53,362 nt of DNA from Azolla pinnata. Lineage: Eukaryota > Streptophyta > Polypodiopsida > Salviniales > Salviniaceae. Of this stretch, positions 30,651-41,319 are shown one piece after another. Position 1 is the first letter of the stretch; each line of letters opens with the position of its first letter. Where the stretch lies: positions 1-53,362 of the forward strand of contig JBBBWG010028500.1 of assembly GCA_037176905.1 (NCBI GenBank). The letters are read 5' to 3'. Under the pieces are notes generated by a model, which was not told where the DNA came from, searched no databases, and saw nothing but the letters and a program-made list of their open reading frames with translations. Position numbers and translations under genes: made by a program.

Positions 30651-30893
30651 ATCCCCAGTAAAAATCTCTTGCAATGACAGAAATTGGTCAAGAAACACAG
30701 AACTTCTCTTCAATACAGGAAATGGTACATTGATAGTTGTTTCTTGCTTTTGCTTTGAAAGAGATGCTTCTCATCCCAGTAAAAATCTCTTGCAATGGCA
30801 GGATTGGTCAAGAAACACACAACATTTCTTCAAAACCAGAAATGGTACGATAAATTATTGTTTCTTGCTTTTGCTTTGAAAGAAATGATTCAG
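30651..30893. repeat. 121-bp tandem direct repeat, two copies
   Basis: Unit beginning CCCAGTAAAAATCTCTTGCA and containing TTGGTCAAGAAACACA, GAAATGGTAC and TTTCTTGCTTTTGCTTTGAA. Copies lie at about 30652-30772 and 30773-30893, roughly 85-90% identical by eye. It lies in the 3' flank of PPR gene E. Confidence 0.85.
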
Positions 30894-31677
30894 GAAAGGG
30901 AGGCATAGAATTGAAAGAGAGAAAACTATGCTCCTTTGAGGTTTCTGAGTCGAAGGACTCGAGGCCCATCTTTGCAGGTAAATCTGTGTGAAAAAAACTA
31001 TATTATAGTTGATGCACAACTATGCCTCGCACCATTTGTTCACGTACTGGGAAAGGCCAAATCTCTCAGAATCATGAATTGCACCATCACTCAGCCATTC
31101 TGAATCAGGTTCTGGGTTGTGTGGCAAGTTTGATACGTATGCATAGAAGGCATACCTGCCAGATTGTGGTGAGGCACTAGGCAGGGAGACACTGCCTCTG
31201 TGAACAACTACATTTCTCCATTGACACGGATCATCCCCATTTCCTCACGAATTTGCAGCATCATTCATACTCGGAGCAGCTCATGCTTTGGAGAGCAAGC
31301 AGAAAAATCCAAGATTTGGACTTGCCATGGCTTTGAAGCTTCACAAAGACTCTTTGAAACATACATGCTTTCAAAGCAAGTTGCTTGGATAAGTCTTCCA
31401 TGGACCATGAGGTTGATGTATTTAGGGAACATGCATACTTTTCTCAGGATTGTAAAATATTTGAAGGACAATCATATGGGTCCTGGTGGCCTAAACTTGC
31501 TCACAAATGTAAAACTTCCAATGAATAAAGTGGCATGTACAACATATTACTTGATAACATCATGCATCTTCCCGGATGTTGTGTGCTATGTATTTTAGCT
31601 GAAGATAATGATACTCTTACCTCCACTTTGGTGTGTAGCATTATATCTTCAGTCAGAAAATTCCCCATTCGAACATT
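30894..31677. other. Intergenic between convergent PPR genes E and F
   Basis: A 132-codon frame at 31200-31598 (plus) has no recognisable motif. The region is probably 3' UTR of both flanking genes. Nothing else supported. Confidence 0.4.
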
Positions 31678-34653
31678 TCAAGCTGCATTTTCATTCGGGT
31701 GATATAAGTGAATGTTCCTGCTTGCACTAATCCATGCGCCCCTTTCCGATTGGGTTTCTGTTTTCACTCTCAACTGTTCAATTTTTTCTGCATCTTCTTG
31801 CATACCAGCTGCTGCATAGATATTAGACATGAGGATATAAGCTGCTGCGAGATTATTGTCAATCCGCATTGCCTCATCAAAAGCCCACCTCCCAAGCTTC
31901 ACATTTGCCCATTTTTTGCAGGTACCCAATAGTGCAAGCCAAACTTTTGGATCATTAGAAGCTGGCATGGTCCTCATCAGTGACATTGCCTCATCAAAGT
32001 GCCCTGCACATCCAAAACCAACTACCAAGCAACTATGGTGCTCTGATTTAGGGTCGATCCCAAATTGTGTGCTCATAATCTCATAATATGATTGCACCTC
32101 AGTCAACTTACCAGAATGGGTACATGCATTCAGTGCGGATAGGAAAGCTACTGCATCTGGAGAGAGTCCCTCACTTTGCATCCCTTCAAAGCATGCTAGC
32201 GCTTTATGGGCTTGCCCCTCCTGAGCATACCCTGTAATTAGGGCAGACCAAGAGACGATGTCTCGAGTAGGAAGGTCTTTGAGCACTTGCTGAGCTTTTG
32301 TAAGTGCACCACATTTGGCATACATATCCACCAAAGTAGTGCCAAGCATGAGATTCTTTTGTAAGAAACCGCTATTGGAAATTAGATCATGAATTTGTTT
32401 GCCCTTGTGTACAGCTCCGACACAGCTACACGCCTTGAGGATGCAAAGAAAGGTGACCTCATTAGGAGATATACACTCCCTTTGCATGAGTGCAAAACAG
32501 TTCAGTGCCTCTTGACCTTGCTCATGTTGGGAATACCCAGAAATTAGTGAATTCCAGGAGACTACATCCCGGACCGGAAGCTCTTCAAGTACTTGCTGCG
32601 CTGCTGCAAGAACACCACATTTGGCATACATCGCTACTAAGGCATTTCCCAGCATGACATTTCCCTCCAGGAATCCTCTATTCACAACTTCCTCGTGAAT
32701 TTCTTTTCCTTTCATGGCAGCTCCTGCAGATGCACACGCTTTCAGAACACACAATAAAGTGATCCAATCAGGACAAAAGCCTTCTTTTTTCATCCGTTCG
32801 AAGCAATGTAATGCTTTGTGACCTTGAACTTCTTCGGCATATCCTGCAATCAGTATTGACCACGACACTTTATCTCGAACATGCAGCTCTTCAAGTACTT
32901 GCTGCCCTTTCTCAAGGGCACCAGATTTCACATACATGCCTATCAAAGCATTGCCAAGAAACGCACTTCTCTCCAGCAAGCCCCTACTCACAATCTCACC
33001 ATGAATTTGTTCACCCTTGTCGACAGCTCGTATTTTTGCCAAGGTGTTTAGAATGCAAGCAAGTGTCACTTCATTTGGACATGTACCCTCACTTTGCATT
33101 TGCGCAAAGCAGCGCAGCGCTTCACGGCCTCGCCCATCTTGGGTGTATCCTGAAATTAGTGCATTCCAGGTAACTACATTCCGGAGACGAAGTTGTCTGA
33201 CCACTTGCTCTGCTTTGTCGAATTCGCAACATTTTGCATACATATGCACCAATGCATTGCCAAGCACAATATTCCTTTCCAACAAACCACTTCGGGCAAT
33301 GTCCTTGTGAATCTGTATACCCTCCTTAATAGATTTGATGCTACCGCAAGCCTTCAGAACCAAGATGAATGTGACATCGTTTGGAGAGAAACCCTCCCTT
33401 TGCATACGTCGAAAGCAATTGAGAGCTTCATCACCTTGACCCTCTTGAACATATGCTGCAATCAGTGTAGACCAAGTGACCACATCCCAAACGTGCAGAC
33501 TTTCAAACACTTGACGTGATCGTGTTACCATGCCGAATTTGGCATACATATCAACCAATGCATTAGCAAGGACGATGTTGCTCTGCAGCATTCCACTATT
33601 GACAATATCTTCATGAAGTTGCTTTCCCTTATTGACTGCCTTCACATGGCCACATGCCTTCAGCATGCAAGTATAGGTAACCCCATCCGGAGAAAAGCCA
33701 TTCCTTTGCATCTTTTCGAATACATTCAATGCTTCATAACCATATCCTTGTTTGGCGTAGCCAGAGATGAGAGCATTCCAAGTCACAACATCTCGCACAG
33801 GGAGCTCTTCGAGCACTTGCTGAGATTTTGCTAGGAATCCGCACTCTGCATACATGTCCACCAGAGCGTTGCCAAGCACAATATTTTTCTTCAACAGGCT
33901 CCTCCTCATGATTTCATCATGAATTTGTTGGCCCTTGTCAACAGCCTTAGTGGTGCCACAAGCCTTGAGAATGCATACGAAGGTGATCTCATCGGGGGAG
34001 ATGCCCTCCCTTTGCATCTGATCGAAGCAATTCAATGCTTCCTGGCTCTCCTCGTGCCGGATATATTGCATGATCAATGCATTCCAACATGCGACGTTCC
34101 CCCGAAAGGGAAGCTCTTGGAGCACTCGGTGTGACATTCCGAGGAGACCACACCTCGCGTACATGTACACCAATGCCGTAGCAAGCACGGCATTGCCATC
34201 GAGGAAGCCTGCATGAGCAACCACGCTGTGGATGTGCTTCCCCTTGCTCAAGGCACCCACATTTCCACAAGCCCTGAGGGCAGAAGAGAAAGTTGCTTCA
34301 TTCGGAGAGACGCCCTCTCTTTGCATCTGATCGAAGCACGCCAACGCATCGTCGCATTTGCCTTCTTGCACATAGCCAGCGATGAAGGCGGACCAAGCGA
34401 CGACATCTGGGGCAGGAAGGTCGTGAAGCACAAGCCGGGCTTCCATCATTTCGCCACATTTGGCATACATGTTGATCAAGCTGCTGGCGATGTAAGGGTT
34501 CTTCCGATGCAAACCCCTGTGGAGGATGTGGGCATGTATCCGAAAGCCAAGGCAGAGATCCTTGGCCTTGGCACAACACTTGAGGGACTCAACCAAGGCG
34601 AAATCCTGATCCCTGCTTCTGCTGCTGCTGCTTGCAGCAGCAGGGGAGCTCAT
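31678..34653 (-). CDS. PLS-class PPR protein F (E-type, no DYW), intronless
   Basis: Largest of the six, 991 residues from the ATG at 34653 (MSSPAAASSSSRSRDQDFAL). The Ser/Ala/Arg-rich start is the only one resembling a plastid-type presequence, though it is short. The lead-in is VESLKCCAKAKDLCLGFRIH. It has eight P-L-S triplets, with S motifs LINMYAKCG, LVYMYARCG, LVDMYAECG, LVDMYAKFG, LVHMYAKCC, LIGMYVKSG, LVAMYAKCG and LVDMYAKCG. The E-type region has EHHSCLVVGFGCAGHF, WLALLGTCKKWANVKLG and AAYILMSNIYAAAGMQEDA. A short tail (WISASRNIHLYHPNENAA) replaces E+/DYW. The gene is preceded by a hexameric telomere-type tract and is divergent from the NSUN6-like gene. Confidence 0.94.
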   Translation of the reverse strand: MSSPAAASSSSRSRDQDFALVESLKCCAKAKDLCLGFRIHAHILHRGLHRKNPYIASSLINMYAKCGEMMEARLVLHDLPAPDVVAWSAFIAGYVQEGKCDDALACFDQMQREGVSPNEATFSSALRACGNVGALSKGKHIHSVVAHAGFLDGNAVLATALVYMYARCGLLGMSHRVLQELPFRGNVACWNALIMQYIRHEESQEALNCFDQMQREGISPDEITFVCILKACGTTKAVDKGQQIHDEIMRRSLLKKNIVLGNALVDMYAECGFLAKSQQVLEELPVRDVVTWNALISGYAKQGYGYEALNVFEKMQRNGFSPDGVTYTCMLKACGHVKAVNKGKQLHEDIVNSGMLQSNIVLANALVDMYAKFGMVTRSRQVFESLHVWDVVTWSTLIAAYVQEGQGDEALNCFRRMQREGFSPNDVTFILVLKACGSIKSIKEGIQIHKDIARSGLLERNIVLGNALVHMYAKCCEFDKAEQVVRQLRLRNVVTWNALISGYTQDGRGREALRCFAQMQSEGTCPNEVTLACILNTLAKIRAVDKGEQIHGEIVSRGLLERSAFLGNALIGMYVKSGALEKGQQVLEELHVRDKVSWSILIAGYAEEVQGHKALHCFERMKKEGFCPDWITLLCVLKACASAGAAMKGKEIHEEVVNRGFLEGNVMLGNALVAMYAKCGVLAAAQQVLEELPVRDVVSWNSLISGYSQHEQGQEALNCFALMQRECISPNEVTFLCILKACSCVGAVHKGKQIHDLISNSGFLQKNLMLGTTLVDMYAKCGALTKAQQVLKDLPTRDIVSWSALITGYAQEGQAHKALACFEGMQSEGLSPDAVAFLSALNACTHSGKLTEVQSYYEIMSTQFGIDPKSEHHSCLVVGFGCAGHFDEAMSLMRTMPASNDPKVWLALLGTCKKWANVKLGRWAFDEAMRIDNNLAAAYILMSNIYAAAGMQEDAEKIEQLRVKTETQSERGAWISASRNIHLYHPNENAA

Positions 34654-34762
34654 CCCCCGCTTGTGTTTCCTGTTTGGTCACAAGACAAATTTGGGCTGTT
34701 ATTGTCATAACTGAAAACAAACCCCGCGTCTCTTTCTCGACACACATGATGATGATCACCAA

Positions 34763-34855
34763 ACCCTAAACCCTGCACCCTCTTTGAGCATACCCTAACC
34801 CTAACCCTAACCCTAACCCTAACCCTAACCCTAACCCTAACCCTAAACCCCCCTC
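34763..34855. repeat. Interstitial telomere-type repeat, (CCCTAA)n
   Basis: AAACCCTAAACCCT at 34760-34774, then about nine perfect consecutive CCCTAA hexamers from 34793 to 34848, closing with a CCCTAAA heptamer. It lies 110-200 bp upstream of PPR gene F. On the minus strand it reads as an (Arg-Val)n frame that is not a gene. Confidence 0.95.
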
Positions 34856-35419
34856 TCCCCATACTTCTATGCATATTGGGCATGCCTCGAGGCTTGAAAC
34901 CCTCTTCCGATGCTCGATGCTACTCGCCGCAAAAAAAGGGTGTGCTTTGAGGCTTCTTGCCTTGCTTGTTTCCTAGCATCCGGTAGCAAATTCTCTTCAG
35001 GCAAGATAGCGGTAATCTGCCACCGCCTGATCCGATCTGTTACACGAAAAAGGCATTTGAACCGTGGTGCGATCGATCGAAACGGGCTTCTTGCCACGGT
35101 TTGTAATGAGCAACGCAATGCAGCTCTGGCAAAAGGCGATATCGCAACCTTACGTAAGCACGATCCGATCGAGAAGACCTCATATTGCAATTACGTGATC
35201 GTAGCTGGCAATATTGTACCGTCATCTTTCATCTGGATACAAGCAATAAGCAAGTAGAAAAGGTTATAACGCGATCGGATCGAGAAGGATTGTATCGCTA
35301 GAGTTGTACTGTTAAATCGGAACCGGCGAGGCGAAATCTCAGAACCGGAACTTGCATTGCAAGCCTTAAGATTGGTTTTTGAGGAAGAGGAGGAACAGGG
35401 GAAGAGGCTCAAGGAACAA
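34856..35419. other. Divergent intergenic region, PPR F / NSUN6-like
   Basis: Shared 5' region of two divergent genes. No recognised RNA or coding segment. The downstream part should be promoter and 5' leader of the methyltransferase gene. Confidence 0.45.
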
Positions 35420-35632
35420 GGAACAGGGGAAGCTGTGGATTGTGACATGGGCGAGGGAGAAGAGCCCAATGGAGCTAGCTCTGGCTATGGCTATGGGACC
35501 TGCAAGCCTCGGATGGCAGAGGCCCACTAGGAGCAGGAACAGGGGAAGAGCTACAGGAACAGGGGAAGCTGTGAATTGTGATATGGGCGATGGTGAAGAG
35601 GCCACGGGAGCTACCCCTGCCTATGGCTATCG
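35420..35632 (+). repeat. 136-bp-spaced direct duplication over the NSUN6-like start, creating a uORF
   Basis: The segment GGAACAGGGGAAGCTGTG...TATGGCTAT occurs at 35420-35497 and again at 35556-35633. Each copy has its own ATGGGCGA start (35447 and 35583), but the spacing is not a multiple of three. The first ATG therefore opens a separate 28-codon frame (35447-35530) that parallels the authentic N-terminus (MGEGEEPNGAS versus MGDGEEATGAT) and stops before it. Confidence 0.8.
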
Positions 35633-38600
35633 GCCTCGCCTCCTCTTCCAGGAAGACGTGGAGAAGTACTTCTGCTCAGCCTTCGGCGCTCAGCACTTCA
35701 ACCACATCCGTGACGCCCTCGTGTCAGTCTCTCTGCGCTTCCCCATTTTTGAATGTTTTCCTTCAGCTATGCTATATCTACTGTTCATTTTGCTTGTTTT
35801 GATCTGTTGGCTACTATTGTTCGTAGCCGGTCGCCATCAATCTTTAAGAAGCATCAGAGCAGTGCTACATACACATAAGGATGCAATTCATGCTTGTGCG
35901 TCAGATTCCATACCTCTGATGGTGCTTTTGCTGTTTATCCTTTGTTTGCCTTCAGATGCCCATCCAGATATACATGCATTAGAGTGAACACACTTCAGAC
36001 ATCAAGGAAAGATGTCATCGATAAGCTCTCTTGCATCTTGGGCAAGGATTACACTGGTAAAATTAACGGCAATATTTTGCAGTGCATGGATCTTGAAGAC
36101 TCCTTTTTTCATAATGTTGACAAGCTGAACCACTTCTCGATCATGTCTGTGAAGGTTGTAGGGATCAGCCAACCAGGCATTCTGCCAATAATGTGAAAGA
36201 TTTATTCATTGAGCACCCTCTTTTGCCAAGTGCTATTCTCGTTAGAGGGGATGGTCCACATAACATCTGCTATTCTGGAGCCACCAAAGAAGTGGTAGTA
36301 AGCCGCAAGTGTGCAGAAGCGGTGCTTCGTGGAGCCAATGTATGTTGGCAATCATTTCATTTTTCTCATTTTCCCATTTGGCAATTATGCTTTTAAATGG
36401 CTATGTAACAGCCGATTGTAGATTTCATTGTTTGCTTACTGCATATGCTACAGAAAGAGATATAAGTACAAAGATGGGCTAAATTGATCAGTATGTAGAG
36501 ACTTCGGAATGAGGCTATTGATGCATACCCCAACCTTAGGGATTTGTTCCCTAGATAACTAATGGCACCGAATTCCTGGCCATGCCGTGGATTCATAGGA
36601 GCTAAAGTGATCCTAAGGTCATATATATACACATAGTCAGATAATTGACATAGAAAATGACGCTGGCTTAAAACGCATTCTGAAAACATTTGAGTATAGC
36701 ATCCTCCTTTTCTAATGAATTGCGGAGTGTAATAATGCTGAGATTCGCATAATAGAGAGTCAAGGATAATATTGGACTTTGCTTCACTCCTTGAGTCTTT
36801 TCTAGCTGTTTAGATAGCAGTCAAATTTATACCACTGATGAGGTCAAAGACTTCTTTCTCTAATCAATGTACACCACCACACTTGTTCACCCCAGTACTG
36901 GACACACATCCAAAAATAATATTCACGAGTTAAGTCCTCTCCTACCATAACTTCGCAGCACTACATGGCCCCACAGTGGTTGCTTACCACATTGGCACTT
37001 TATGTTGTGTTGATATAGACTCCATTTAACAGTTACGAAGATAAGAAACATTTAGGATGGTATGATGAAAAAGAAAAGAGAGTGAGGGAAAGTTGAAGGG
37101 CCTACGGTGAATGTTTTTTATGATGATAAAACCTTTGTACATGTTATTGCTGAATGGCTGCATCTCTTCTATAACTGCTATGGAAGGTAGTATGTTTCTT
37201 CTAGCCACAGTTAATGAAACACTGGATTAAATCTGATATGAACTTCATGATCAAATGTTCTTGGAGTCCTTGATTGAAAGGTTGGAGATTCTACGACTTT
37301 GCCAAAAATGAATGCAAAGATTCTACTTTTCAAGTGTATTCGATACAATAGAGAATTATAAATATTTTTGTTTTCTTAGGTTTTTGTACCTGGTGTGCTA
37401 GCATGTAGTAGCCATGTTGAACAAGGGGATATTGTTGCAGTCTCTGTGGCTATGGAACATCTGGATGCAAACCATAATTGGGTGGTTGGTGTTACGCGAG
37501 GCACTGTATTGCTTTCTGAACATGGAATGGCTCGTAAGTTTGATCTTTGTATTCTTATTTTATTATGTTTGGTATGTAATAAATAGGTTGTGTCACGTAT
37601 CTTGGGGTATGATTCCTTAAAAGACCTTTATTGTACTTCACTTAATTACCTTACTGGGACGTTATTATAAAAATAATAGTTCCTACATGCAACAACAACC
37701 ATAGAAGAAAGATAAAACTATTTCTCATAACTTCAATAAAAATTTACAAACTTGGTTTTAGACAGAAAAGGAATCCTCATTTTTTCTTTCACCTAGTTCA
37801 AATGCAAATAAAACATAATTTAACCTCCAGGTGCAAACTGGGACTTCAACTCCCAATATGTTTTTGTTTGGGGGTTGCCGTACCTACCCAAAATGGAACT
37901 GAGTGGGGTGAGTACTCTCTATATTAGGTCATCAGGGGATGGGCCATAGGTTTAGGAGAGGGATGTGAGAGTTGGCTGTGAGATGGATGGAGTGGTAAAG
38001 ATATGTTGGGGCTGCATCATTGGCGTTCATTCACTTTTGAACTAGGTGGAAAGTGGAATTTATGCTTCAAAGTTCCTCTGAACATCATTCTTGCTTAAAA
38101 TCATGTCTAGAAAATCAGTTCTTTCTTGCTTTTATTGTTGTCTTTAGTATACCTTAACTGTCATCTTTATAATCCAGTCTTTCTAAGTTAATCATGTGAA
38201 GTATAATAAAGGACATATAAGGCAGTAAATGCTTTTATTTACCTTGAATTGGCTGGGAAACCCCTGTCAAAATGCACCATATTATTTTTGTTCCCAAATA
38301 TATAATGAAACCCATTTTATGACAGAGATACAGTATTATTATATCCATGAGTCATTCATCACCATTATTAATCCCATTAATGCATGCTTACATTTTCTTG
38401 GTATATCCTTGTACTATGTCCCCACAGAAATGAATGATGTAGATAGAAGAAATTGTTATATTGGTAAAGGAAAAGCAATGTTGTCTCGAACCAGCATATT
38501 CAGAGATCTTCAAGGTGTCGCAGTGGAAATGATTGATCGTGTCTACAGGCTTCCTCCATTGCATGGTAAGTTTTATCTTGTGGTAACATTAAAGTTTGAT

Positions 38601-41319
38601 AGGCCTTTAGTTCTCCGAATAATGTTTTAGAAATACTTCTATCAAAATATTACCAACAATACATGATATAGTTATGTGATTGCTGGAAGATCTAGGATCT
38701 CACAACTCTTAAGGGAGTTATCAATCAGGAGATATAGAGATTGCATGTATTTTGCAGAATCTCAAATAGTTCTGATCTTTGTTGGCTATTCACAATCACT
38801 GATACTGGGTTTGGTTCTTGGGGATCAAATTACAGGCGTCTTGAAGGGTGAAATCTTTCTTCAAAACCTTCCCAGTATAGTTACAGCAACAGTTCTCGGT
38901 AATGGGTTTGTCTTGTTGGTTGTGGATTTTATTTCTTCAGTCAGTCATATCATATTTCCTCTATTCATATGTAAAAATTTTCTTTCAACAGTAATACTCT
39001 GTTATGAAAATTCACAATATCCATTGATCTGATTATTCTAATGCAATGTATTTGTTTGCATGGAAGTTTGTCACTTGTCAGAAGCTTCTGTATATCTCCC
39101 TATAAACACCAGACGAACTTATAGTATTACCCAACTCCACTGAGTTCACATCTCCTAGTGATGCTCGAACAGTCATGTACTAGAGGTCCAAACATTGAGC
39201 TCAGGCTTTCTCAGTGTCCTGAATTGTTTCTTTCCTTTTGGAGATGAAAGTGAACCATCCCCATCAACCCTTGTGATGATTAAGTGATTGATTTTTTTAT
39301 GTTGATACAGATCCACAGCCAGGAGAGTGCATTCTGGACATGTGTGCAGCACCAGGAGGAAAAACTACAGCGATTGCAATTCTTATGGAGGACAAGGGAA
39401 CAATTATTGCGACCGATAGATCACATAATAAGGTACCATGATTCTGTGTCGAAATTTCCTTGTTATCAAGTTTGATGCCTTTATCTCTGTTCTATTCAGC
39501 ATTTATGGTATCAAGTTCTATTTGGCTTTTTCATATTTTCTTTCGGTTATTTTTCTTTGTGCCGCTTTTGTTTCATGGAAATACAGGTTATGGATATAGT
39601 GAAGTTAGCAGAAGAGATGAAATTGGCATCTATTAAGGCATTGAAACTTGATGCTTTGAAGGCTGTGGAGAAAGGACTGTTCAACGCATCAACAGAAAAG
39701 TCTACTTCAAGTGATGAGATATCGAAGCTTGGGGTTGATGCAGATGTATGGGAAAATTCTGTACTGGATCCTATCAATCTTGAACAACGTTGTTCTAAGC
39801 AGCAGCAGGTTTTGATTTTCATCCGCAGTGGATGAAGTTTCCATTATTTTAAACTTCAGCAATCACCTTCCTTAGGTGGATTCATGCCAGGATTGACAAT
39901 CATTTACGGCATGTTTTATCTTCACAGAATAATGGAAGTAAAGTACAGCAGCATGAAATGATAAAAGCCAGGAATGAGGCAAGGAGATTGAGGAATGGAG
40001 CAGGGAAGGTACGAGAATCAAGCCATGGGCAAATGAAAGGGTTTCCACCACACAGCTTTGACAGAGTCCTGTTAGATCCTCCATGTTCTGCGTTAGGTCT
40101 ACGACCTCGTCTTTTCGCTGGAGAGGTGTCAATATAGTCAACAGTTTGCAAATTTCGTTATATGTCAGCTCTATTGCATCAGACAATGAAGTGGATGATG
40201 GTATGTGTAGGAAACAATCGAAAATTTGAGACGACATTCAGTTTATCAAAAACGGTTGCTTGATCAAGCTGTGCAGCTTTGTCGACCTGGAGGTGTCATT
40301 GTGTACTCAACGTAAGTCATTTGTTTGTTTTTGGATACACTGGCTATATATTTTTTTTGTAGTTCCAGTAGGAGGACATGGCATGATATAAATAACTAAT
40401 TTCGTATCTGGGCATTTTCTTTTAAACATATTAGTATATGGATGTGAGCATCGTTTCCCCCCCTCCCCCTCAAAAAAAATGAAAAGAAAAGGAAAGAAGA
40501 AACAAACTATGTTGATTAATGTCTGGTTTCTTGATAATTAACATTGCAGCTGATACCTTTTTCAGCCTGTACGGATTCTCTTCTCGCCCCCTCAAATCCC
40601 ATTTACAGCCCATATGTCTAAGCATCGTATATTTATTTAGGTGTACAATCAACCCTGGAGAAAATGAAGCTGTTGTCCGATATGCTCTGGATACATACAG
40701 TTTTCTATCTCTCATGGATCAGGTGTGTCAACATTTCTAACTAAACTATTTTTGTGCTGCTCACATATCATTGGAGGCTTTCAAGTCTATATTTGTATAT
40801 GCATGAGTCTGTATAGCTATGTGTAAACGTGTCTATCTATCTGGCTATCCATTAGCATGCGCACGTGTATGTGTGTGTAGGTTTTGAATCTGTGTGAACT
40901 TCTGTTTCACTATCCATTTTTTTATGTGCAGAATCCAAAGCTAGGTGGGCCTGGTCTTACTGGTGGACTGGATGATGGAGTGTCATACAAGTAAGCTATA
41001 CTATGAACCATAGCATTGTGTTGACTGACAAGTATCATATTGATGTGCTGTCTTTGCCCACACATATCACTTGACAATATGTAGCGCTCATTCTCACAGT
41101 ACACCTAAGCTTTTTAACCAACAGATACTGGTTTTCGATAATGCTTCACGGTATAGCTCGCATAACACACTCTCTCTATCCCTGTGTGCCCTTAACTGCA
41201 GGGAATGGCTCCGTGAAGAAGAAAAAGATTTTGTACAGAGGTTTGATCCATCAGGACCACTGGATACGATTGGTTTCTTTATCGCCAAATTTCAAGTTGC
41301 AGGAGCGAAGGTGACCTGA
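35583..41319 (+). CDS. NSUN6-type RNA (cytosine-5) methyltransferase
   Basis: SAM-dependent RNA m5C methyltransferase of the NOL1/NOP2/Sun family, with a PUA domain as in NSUN6 (Arabidopsis At1g06560-like); likely substrates are tRNA or mRNA. Exons: 35583-35722, 35956-36056, 36200-36339, 37380-37533, 38428-38565, 38836-38898, 39311-39432, 39587-39808, 39928-40125, 40211-40311, 40641-40722, 40932-40990, 41202-41319; 545 residues. The N-terminal FQEDVEKYFCSAFGAQHF block is followed by the PUA region (about residues 95-180: VSRKCAEAVLRGAN, VFVPGVLACSSHVEQGD). SAM motif I is DMCAAPGGKT (255-264). The motif IV Cys is in LLDPPCSALG (C413) and the motif VI catalytic Cys in YSTCTINPGENEA (C461). Residues 300-395 are a charged low-complexity insert. 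The exon 2/3 junction is the least certain, because direct read-through meets a stop at 36194. An in-frame upstream ATG at 35469 is an alternative start. Confidence 0.9.

Noticed and set aside
7347..34653. Tandem PPR repeats as a CRISPR-like or satellite array
   Set aside because: The period of about 300 bp stays in frame with conserved protein motifs; it is coding repetition.
34650..34883. Minus-strand frame with (Arg-Val)n
   Set aside because: Translation of the CCCTAA telomere-type tract.
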